A stretch of 18,066 nt of DNA from GCA-2862585 sp963991165 (GTDB taxonomy: Bacteria > Bacteroidota > Bacteroidia > Flavobacteriales > UBA7312), in NCBI GenBank assembly GCA_963991165.1, contig CAXDOW010000032.1, forward strand, positions 1 to 18,066, given 5' to 3'. Position numbers and translations under genes: made by a program. Under the pieces are notes generated by a model. That model was not told the DNA's origin. It worked only from the letters and a program-made list of their open reading frames with translations, and did not search any database. This document shows positions 1 to 5,573 of the stretch, one piece after another (the first letter of the stretch is position 1; every line of letters begins with the position of its first letter).

Positions 1-407
1 ACTCCACTTTCTTTTTCATCCTTAATGATAGCCCAATTTATAGGAGCTGCTCCACGGTATTTTGGTAGGAGGGAAGCATGTAAGTTAAAGGTTCCTTTTG
101 GAGGCATATCCCAGATGATTTGCGGCAATTTTCTGAATGCAACTACTACCTGAATATCAGCATTCAATGACTTTAAGTTTTCAATAAATGTACTATTTTT
201 TAGATTTTTGGGTTGAAATACGGTCAAGTTATTGTCAAGTGCATATTTTTTGACCGAAGACATATTCAATTTTTGACCTCTACCTGACGGTTTGTCGGGG
301 GCTGTAACCACACCAACTATATGGTAACCCAAATTTACCATTCTTCGCAGTGAGGCAGTGGCAAATTCGGGTGTTCCCATAAACACGATTCTTAAATTCG
401 ATTTCAT
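1..407 (-). CDS. fmt: Methionyl-tRNA formyltransferase, N-terminal part (runs off window)
   Basis: Transfers a formyl group from 10-formyl-tetrahydrofolate to the methionine on initiator tRNA, in the cytoplasm. My translation from the ATG at 407 stays open to base 1 (about 135 codons). It begins MKSNLRIVFMGTPEFA, the typical start of the formyltransferase Rossmann domain. It continues with the family motifs APDKPSGRG (about residues 36-44) and HASLLPKYRGAAPINWAI (about 108-125). The second of these holds the folate-binding SLLP loop and the catalytic-region His. The C-terminal OB-fold domain lies outside the window. The gene starts 21 bp after recQ with no promoter box visible between them, so it is probably the last gene seen of the same transcription unit. 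The identification is secure; the 3' end is simply not present. Confidence 0.93.
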   Translation of the reverse strand, partial: MKSNLRIVFMGTPEFATASLRRMVNLGYHIVGVVTAPDKPSGRGQKLNMSSVKKYALDNNLTVFQPKNLKNSTFIENLKSLNADIQVVVAFRKLPQIIWDMPPKGTFNLHASLLPKYRGAAPINWAIIKDEKESG

Positions 408-428
408 TGTGGACGAAATTACACTTTT

Positions 429-2333
429 TTACAAGTACCAGAGTAATTTCTTTTTTTCATTAAATATAATTTGATCATTATCACTCAAGAATTGTAATAC
501 TTCTACTATTTTATCTTCTCTGAAATCGATAAGAGTCATAATAATTTCTTCGACTGACATGGCCTCCTTTTTTAACAATTGTTCGATCTGATTTACTATT
601 TTATCAAATTCTTCATTGCTAACATTTAGTTTATTTCTTTGTAAGCAAACGTCACATTTCCCACATTTGATATTATTTTTTTCCCCGAAATATCGAATTA
701 AAAAAGAACTTCTACATTGATGTTGATTTTTAACATAATCAATAACAGTATTGGATTTTTCTATCTCATTAGCTTTTCGAACTTGTAAGGATTGACTTGA
801 CAAATGTAGTCGTTTTACATTCAGTCGTGGTTTTAAGTAGATGAGTTTTGGTTGACTATTTTGTGGTATGTAGTGTAAAACATCCATGGCGTCGAGTTTT
901 GTAAGTTTTTCTTTTATTTCCTCGGTGCTTAATTGTGCTCTTTTGGCTAAAATACTTTCTTGAATTTTTGTAAACGTTTCAAATAGTGTGCCATACGAAC
1001 GGAGTAATATTTTTAGTAGATTATCGTACGCTTTGTTTGCAATTTGAAATGTGTAGAGTTCACTATGTGAAAGCTTAATGTAAATCCTTGAGGGTAGGTT
1101 GACGGCTTCGTTTAATTTTATCAATTCCTCTTTTTCAAGAAGTTTTAAAACGTTGAACGTCTTTAAAAATTCAAGATTGTATTTTTCACAAAATGGTATT
1201 AATTGAAAGGAGTATTCAGTGCCTTGTCCACTCCCTTCAGCAATCCCCAAATGATTGGCAAGCTGTTGATAAACGTGTCTCACATCTTCAATGTTGGGAT
1301 AATGCATTTCAATATCTTCTTGAAGATGTTGTATGTCGAGTGTATTACAAATCAAGATAGCATACCCCAATTTTCTATCTCGTGCGGCTCTTCCTGCTTC
1401 TTGATAGTAGGATTCTAAATTGAATGGTAGATGGTTATGAATGACTAATCGAACGTCAGATTTATCGATGCCCATGCCAAAGGCGTTTGTGGCCACCATA
1501 ACACGAACGTGGTTTTGTAACCACTGTTTTTGTTTGGTAAGCCGTTCTTCATAATCTAGTCCGCCATGGTAGTAGTGAGAAGAAATACCACATTCTCTGA
1601 GAAATACATGAAGCCGTTTAGTTTCTTTTCTTGTTTTACAATATATGACGGATGACCCCTTTACTCTATTGAGAACTTGTATGATCTTTTGATCTTTGTC
1701 CTCTTGATACAACACAACATAGGATAATTCTTCTCTATAAAAACTTCTTTTTATAATATGCTTATTCTTAAATTCTAGTTTTTCTTGTATGTCTTCGGTA
1801 ACCAATTTGGTGGCTGTGGCTGTGAGTGCTACTATGGGTGCGTTTGTAATGCTTCTAATATTAGCTATTTTCAAATAAGAAGGTCTAAAATGATAACCCC
1901 ATTGAGAAATACAATGTGATTCATCAACAGCAACAAGATTAATAGTCATCTTTTCGAGTCTTTTTTTGACCATTTCGTTTTCTAGTCTCTCTGGAGAGAG
2001 ATATAAAAACTTATAATTTCCATAGATGCAGTTGTCTAAAGCAACATCTTGTTCTGACATTGTTAATCCTGACGTTATGGCTACTGCTTTGATATTTTTG
2101 CCTTTCAAATGACTCACTTGGTCATTCATGAGGGCAATTAAAGGCGAGATTACAATACAAATGCCTTCCAACATCATGGCGGGAACTTGATAACATATGG
2201 ATTTCCCTCCACCTGTGGGGAGCAAAACGAGGGTATCTTTTCCTTCCAAAACGGAATCTATAACTTCTAATTGAGACTCTCTGAAATCGTCAAAGCCCCA
2301 ATATTTTTTTAAAACTTCGTGTGGACTTAACAT
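429..2333 (-). CDS. recQ: RecQ-family ATP-dependent DNA helicase
   Basis: A 3'-5' superfamily 2 DNA helicase acting in recombination and repair in the cytoplasm. Motif 0 is FRESQ (17-21) and Walker A is LPTGGGKS (38-45). Motif II reads DESH (137-140) rather than the commoner DEAH. Further motifs are ALTATAT (motif III), the strand-exchange HGGL, and ATNAFGMGIDK followed by QEAGRAARD (motifs V-VI). A RecQ zinc-binding cysteine set, with one Cys near QHQCRSSF and three in CGKCDVC, lies around residues 540-570. At 634 residues it has the helicase core, zinc subdomain and a winged-helix-like tail. I see no clear HRDC domain. It starts 17 bp after the upstream ATPase gene, with TAAGG just before the ATG, which suggests co-transcription. 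Whether this is the only RecQ in the genome cannot be told here. Confidence 0.95.
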   Translation of the reverse strand: MLSPHEVLKKYWGFDDFRESQLEVIDSVLEGKDTLVLLPTGGGKSICYQVPAMMLEGICIVISPLIALMNDQVSHLKGKNIKAVAITSGLTMSEQDVALDNCIYGNYKFLYLSPERLENEMVKKRLEKMTINLVAVDESHCISQWGYHFRPSYLKIANIRSITNAPIVALTATATKLVTEDIQEKLEFKNKHIIKRSFYREELSYVVLYQEDKDQKIIQVLNRVKGSSVIYCKTRKETKRLHVFLRECGISSHYYHGGLDYEERLTKQKQWLQNHVRVMVATNAFGMGIDKSDVRLVIHNHLPFNLESYYQEAGRAARDRKLGYAILICNTLDIQHLQEDIEMHYPNIEDVRHVYQQLANHLGIAEGSGQGTEYSFQLIPFCEKYNLEFLKTFNVLKLLEKEELIKLNEAVNLPSRIYIKLSHSELYTFQIANKAYDNLLKILLRSYGTLFETFTKIQESILAKRAQLSTEEIKEKLTKLDAMDVLHYIPQNSQPKLIYLKPRLNVKRLHLSSQSLQVRKANEIEKSNTVIDYVKNQHQCRSSFLIRYFGEKNNIKCGKCDVCLQRNKLNVSNEEFDKIVNQIEQLLKKEAMSVEEIIMTLIDFREDKIVEVLQFLSDNDQIIFNEKKKLLWYL

Positions 2334-2350
2334 CCTTACGAAGATAGGAA

Positions 2351-2857
2351 TTAGATTTTACTGAGTATAAACTTTGTTCTTAATAATGGACTTAGCTTTG
2401 GTACTTCAATAAGCGAATAGTTGAATTGACTATAAACTTGTGTGAGCTCATGATAAATAGTTTTAGCTTCTTCAAATGACTCTAAACGCTCACGGTCAAC
2501 GGTATAAATATCGTTCCAAGGGGGAAGAATAAAAACTGACGAAAAATATCGATGATCTTCACAGTCAGATATCATATATTTGGGAATGGCATGATTATTA
2601 GCTTGCATATAGGCCAGAGTATCAAGCATACTTCTATCATAAAACTGTAGGTCGTTGTGAGCTTTGTGAAAGTCTTGTTTTCTAATGTTGAATATGTGTT
2701 CTTCAAAAGGAAGATCCTTGTGTACGGTAGTAATATTCATGTTTGAAATGATATCTCTTGAAACTTCCTCAAAACAAATAAAGCTCTGACGTTTTAACTC
2801 ATCTACGATAGTAGTTTTTCCACTGCCAGGCCCACCTGTTATGACAATTCGTTTCAT
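2351..2857 (-). CDS. Small AAA_28-type P-loop ATPase/kinase-like protein
   Basis: A 168-residue cytoplasmic P-loop NTPase with Walker A GGPGSGKTT at residues 8-16. It has the pattern I associate with the AAA_28 (NadR-like) predicted ATPases: an early EEVSRDII helix (30-37), FYDRSMLDTLAY (72-83), LPPWNDIYTVDRER (111-124), FEEA (128-131), then VPKLSP (152-157) and a C-terminal helix. The length is normal for the single-domain family, whose substrate is not established to my knowledge. A small-molecule or nucleotide kinase role is possible but is inference. Its ATG overlaps the stop of the upstream ZIP transporter gene by four bases (ATGA), implying translational coupling, and recQ follows 17 bp later. 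The transporter coupling hints at a shared physiological context, but nothing in the sequence gives a substrate. Confidence 0.8.
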   Translation of the reverse strand: MKRIVITGGPGSGKTTIVDELKRQSFICFEEVSRDIISNMNITTVHKDLPFEEHIFNIRKQDFHKAHNDLQFYDRSMLDTLAYMQANNHAIPKYMISDCEDHRYFSSVFILPPWNDIYTVDRERLESFEEAKTIYHELTQVYSQFNYSLIEVPKLSPLLRTKFILSKI

Positions 2858-3567
2858 AGTAAGAAAGCGCCTACTAAAGCAATGCCAACCCCTAAAAAAA
2901 TGGCAATACCTTTTCGACTATTGAATTGATGCCCTTCACTGCTTTCAAACAATATGGTGGTAGAAATGTGTAGAAAAATACCAATAACTAATGCAGATAT
3001 TTCTTGAAAGTAAAAAGAAACACTACTGATGTATTGACTAACAAAAAGCCCTAACGGTGAAGTCATAGAAAAGAGTAAGACAAGTAAAATAACTCGTAAC
3101 AAGCTCATGTTGCTTTGTATGAGCATGTGGGTCAACACCATACTTACTGGAATCTTATGCAAAGCAATTCCCGATAACAAACTTCCATGAATATGCGAAT
3201 GGTTAGAATGATGATGATGAATTCCAAGAGGCATACCTTCAATGAATGAATGAATACACAATCCGACTAAAATACTAAAGGGAACTGTTCCATGAATGTG
3301 ATTGTGGCCATGTTCAACACCTTTTGAAAATTGCTCTAATATGAGTTGAATTAAAAAGCCAATTAGAACAAATAGACCTGTCTTGAGATTATTTTCATTG
3401 TTAAAGGTTTCAGGAATCAAATGTAAAATAGTAATGGAAAATAAATAGGCACCACTAAATGATATTAGAAGTTTGGTGGTATTGTTCGAAATCGTTTTGA
3501 ATCTGAAGGCAATAAATGCTCCCAAAAATACCGATGAAAAAAGTACGATGTATTGTATTAAATCCAT
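2854..3567 (-). CDS. ZIP-family metal (probably zinc) transporter
   Basis: An inner-membrane divalent metal permease of the ZIP (ZRT/IRT-like) family, 237 residues, composed mostly of hydrophobic segments. Family hallmarks are visible: HLIPE (49-53) at the end of an early helix, HSFIEG (106-111) in the TM4 metal site, and LHKIP (136-140) in the TM5 site. Two histidine-rich loops occur, HGHNHIH (86-92) and HHHHSNHSHIH (117-127); such loops typically bind zinc in this family. Import of zinc, possibly iron or manganese, into the cytoplasm is the expected function, but metal specificity cannot be read from sequence. The gene overlaps the upstream methyltransferase by 10 bases and the downstream ATPase by 4. 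It is therefore the middle of a translationally coupled trio. No metal-sensor operator was recognised. Confidence 0.9.
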   Translation of the reverse strand: MDLIQYIVLFSSVFLGAFIAFRFKTISNNTTKLLISFSGAYLFSITILHLIPETFNNENNLKTGLFVLIGFLIQLILEQFSKGVEHGHNHIHGTVPFSILVGLCIHSFIEGMPLGIHHHHSNHSHIHGSLLSGIALHKIPVSMVLTHMLIQSNMSLLRVILLVLLFSMTSPLGLFVSQYISSVSFYFQEISALVIGIFLHISTTILFESSEGHQFNSRKGIAIFLGVGIALVGAFLL

Positions 3568-4289
3568 TTTTGAGTCAAAATTATTAAGCGAGGAGATTGT
3601 TTATCGTTAAACTCATTAAGCGAATAATCGCCCCACAAATTTAAAATTTTCATTCCGTTATTTTGAAAAAATCGCATAAAATCATGGTATGTGAAAGCAT
3701 GGACTTTTTCAGTAAAATGATGGTGTTGACCATGGTGCTGAAAGTTAATTTCTTTGATGATTGTTTGTTCTTTAAATGTTCTTTTAATGTGAAATTGTAT
3801 GGAGTCAATCTGTTTGATTTCTTCTGTAACCAGTTCAGCAATGATTTTTTCTGAATTCATAAAATCTATAATGAGTTTCCCCCCTTTTTTTAAATTTTTG
3901 GCCATAGCCGATATGGCTGTTTCATGTTCGCTGTAAGTGTCAAAGTATCCGAAACTAGTAAACAGGTTAAGGACATAATCAAAATGATTTTCCTTATAAA
4001 CGTCTCTCATGTCATGAACTTTGAAATGGAGATTGCTGTTAGAATTTTGATTGGCAAAGTCAATGCTGTTTTGAGAAAGATCAATACCTTCAACATGGAA
4101 ACCTTTTTGGTGTAAGGTGATGGCATGTCGGCCTTTACCGCAAGCCACATCCAAAAATAGGTGATGTTTGCTTGGATTTAAAACCTCAACAAGATGGTTT
4201 AAGAATAAGTGGGCTTCATCCTCATTTCTGTCTCTGTATAAAATGTGATAGTATGGACTATCAAACCACGATTCATACCAGTTGTTCAT
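3558..4289 (-). CDS. Class I SAM-dependent methyltransferase
   Basis: A 243-residue cytoplasmic Rossmann-fold methyltransferase. SAM motif I is DVACGKGRH (47-55), followed by GIDLS (68-72) ending strand beta-2. The acidic HDM of motif II is at about 92-94, motif IV FDYVLNLFTSFGYF at about 103-116, and GGKLIIDF at about 136-143. The start MNNWYESWFDSPYYHILY resembles a family common in Bacteroidota and annotated only as class I methyltransferase; the substrate is unknown. It is the first gene of the minus-strand run and overlaps the ZIP gene by 10 bases. A TAAATTTG -7 box sits exactly 4 nt before its ATG, suggesting a leaderless mRNA. The N-terminal match supports this start codon. Confidence 0.88.
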   Translation of the reverse strand: MNNWYESWFDSPYYHILYRDRNEDEAHLFLNHLVEVLNPSKHHLFLDVACGKGRHAITLHQKGFHVEGIDLSQNSIDFANQNSNSNLHFKVHDMRDVYKENHFDYVLNLFTSFGYFDTYSEHETAISAMAKNLKKGGKLIIDFMNSEKIIAELVTEEIKQIDSIQFHIKRTFKEQTIIKEINFQHHGQHHHFTEKVHAFTYHDFMRFFQNNGMKILNLWGDYSLNEFNDKQSPRLIILTQKWI

Positions 4290-4293
4290 GCTT

Positions 4294-4301
4294 CAAATTT
4301 A
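4294..4301 (-). promoter_or_regulatory. Bacteroidota -7 box (TAAATTTG) for the methyltransferase/ZIP/recQ run
   Basis: On the minus strand the sequence reads TAAATTTG-AAGC-ATG, a full match to the TAnnTTTG -7 consensus. Only four bases lie between the box and the start codon at 4289. No clear TTG -33 element is seen at the usual distance upstream. The geometry implies transcription starting at or next to the ATG. Confidence 0.6.
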
Positions 4302-4321
4302 AATAAATATGGTTATTTATT
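4302..4321. repeat. AT-rich inverted repeat in divergent promoter region
   Basis: AATAAATA (4302-4309) and TATTTATT (4314-4321) are perfect inverted 8-bp arms separated by 4 bases (TGGT). It lies between the two divergent -7 boxes, where an operator could control both genes. Because it is pure A/T and short, chance occurrence in this AT-rich DNA is quite possible. Confidence 0.35.
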
Positions 4322-4324
4322 AAC

Positions 4325-4332
4325 TAACTTTG
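4325..4332 (+). promoter_or_regulatory. Bacteroidota -7 box (TAACTTTG) for the THUMP methyltransferase gene
   Basis: The plus strand reads TAACTTTG-TTAT-ATG, a full TAnnTTTG match four bases before the annotated start at 4337. If the second in-frame ATG at 4367 were used instead, there would be a leader of about 30 nt. No good TTG -33 element is visible. Confidence 0.6.
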
Positions 4333-4336
4333 TTAT

Positions 4337-5509
4337 ATGAAAAAAAAGGATAATAAACACTTTCAAATGATTGCCAAAACACAGCTAGGATTGGAAACGG
4401 TATTGGCTAAGGAGTTAACACAATTGGGAGCAAAAGATGTAGAGATATTAAACAGAGCGGTTTCTTTTTCTGGTGATTTAGGATTTATGTACAAAGCAAA
4501 TTTGAATTTACGAACAGCATTTAAAATATTGGTACCTACATATCGTTTTTCGGCTCGAAAGGATACAGATATTTATCAACAAATCGTTCAAATAGATTGG
4601 TCGCAATATCTTGATATAAACAACACATTTGCAGTAGATGCAGTGGTTCACTCAGATTTCTTTACTCATAGTCATTATGTAGCACTAAAGGTAAAAGATG
4701 CTATCGTAGACTTTTTTAGGGATTATACTAAAGGGAAACGTCCCAATGTTGATACGGTTTCGCCAGACCTTAAAATTAATCTTCATATTTCCAATGATAA
4801 GTGTACTCTTTCGTTGGATAGTTCTGGCCAATCTCTTCATAAGAGAGGGTATCGCAAAGCAGTTAATGAAGCTCCCATCAATGAAGTATTGGCCGCCGGA
4901 TTAATACTTTTGAGTGATTGGGATAAGCACAGTGATTTTTTAGATCCTATGTGTGGTTCAGGAACTATTTTGATAGAAGCGGCTATGATAGCTTGTCATA
5001 TTCCTGCTGGTATTCATAGGCAAGATTTTGGTTTTATGCACTGGAAGAATTACGATGATCAGTTATGGCAAACCATTAAAACAGCATCCATGAAAAAGAC
5101 CATAGATTTTCAAGGTAAAATTATTGGTTGTGATCGCTCTTTTCGTTCTGTTAGAAAAGCTCAAGAAAATATCAAGGACGCTATGTTGGAAGATTTTATA
5201 CAAGTTAAAAGGGCTAATTTTATGAGACAGCCCGAGCCTTTAGATAATGGTGGAACACTTCTTTTTAATCCTCCCTATGGCGAGAAACTCAGGGTTCCTG
5301 AAGATGAATTTTATACCCATATTGGTGATACCTTGAAAAAACACTATTCAGGTTGTAATGCCTGGTTTATTACGTCCGATATGCAGGGCATTAAAAACGT
5401 AGGTTTAAAGCACTCTAAAAAAATAAAAATTTTCAACGCAAATCTAGAGTGTCGTTTTTTAAAATACGAAATGTATGACGGTACAAAAAAGCACTCAAAG
5501 AAAAACTAA
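4337..5509 (+). CDS. THUMP-domain RlmL/YpsC-like rRNA guanine-N2 methyltransferase
   Basis: A 390-residue cytoplasmic RNA methyltransferase of the COG0116 type. These enzymes methylate a guanine N2, in E. coli 23S rRNA m2G2445 by the N-terminal half of RlmL. Order of domains: a ferredoxin-like N-terminus with AKTQLGLETVLAKEL (13-27), a THUMP domain (about 50-160), the linker motif LHKRGYRKA (167-175), then a Rossmann methyltransferase. The SAM site is DPMCGSGT (203-210) and the catalytic motif is NPPYGEKL (311-318), of the N-P-P-Y kind used for exocyclic amino groups. It lacks the second, RlmK-like domain of the ~700-residue E. coli protein, as is normal for this shorter family. It stands alone on the plus strand, divergent from the methyltransferase run and convergent with the outer-membrane protein gene. 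M1 is chosen, but M11 at 4367 is a credible alternative start. The target nucleotide is inferred from the family only. Confidence 0.9.
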   Translation: MKKKDNKHFQMIAKTQLGLETVLAKELTQLGAKDVEILNRAVSFSGDLGFMYKANLNLRTAFKILVPTYRFSARKDTDIYQQIVQIDWSQYLDINNTFAVDAVVHSDFFTHSHYVALKVKDAIVDFFRDYTKGKRPNVDTVSPDLKINLHISNDKCTLSLDSSGQSLHKRGYRKAVNEAPINEVLAAGLILLSDWDKHSDFLDPMCGSGTILIEAAMIACHIPAGIHRQDFGFMHWKNYDDQLWQTIKTASMKKTIDFQGKIIGCDRSFRSVRKAQENIKDAMLEDFIQVKRANFMRQPEPLDNGGTLLFNPPYGEKLRVPEDEFYTHIGDTLKKHYSGCNAWFITSDMQGIKNVGLKHSKKIKIFNANLECRFLKYEMYDGTKKHSKKN

Positions 5510-5535
5510 GACCAATTGACACTATAGAACTTACC

Positions 5536-5573
5536 AGGCACCATTAGTACCCTAAAAGCTCTTGTGCCTTTTT
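5536..5573 (+). terminator. Weak candidate terminator after the THUMP methyltransferase gene
   Basis: AGGCAC (5536-5541) and GTGCCT (5564-5569) form a 6-bp stem with a 22-nt loop, followed directly by a short T run (to 5573). It lies 26 bases past the stop of the plus-strand gene and reaches into the 3' end of the convergent gene. The long loop makes this uncertain. Confidence 0.3.

Noticed and set aside
1203..1418. 71-codon plus-strand frame inside recQ
   Set aside because: Antisense to the RecQ core, with no homology-like features.
2334..2350. TATCTTCG before recQ as a -7 box
   Set aside because: One core mismatch, and the gene is 17 bp after its neighbour on the same strand; more likely an internal operon junction.
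3650..3841. 63-codon minus-strand frame within the methyltransferase at 3558-4289
   Set aside because: Same strand but other frame of a gene with intact motifs; Lys/Leu/Thr-rich product typical of out-of-frame AT-rich DNA.
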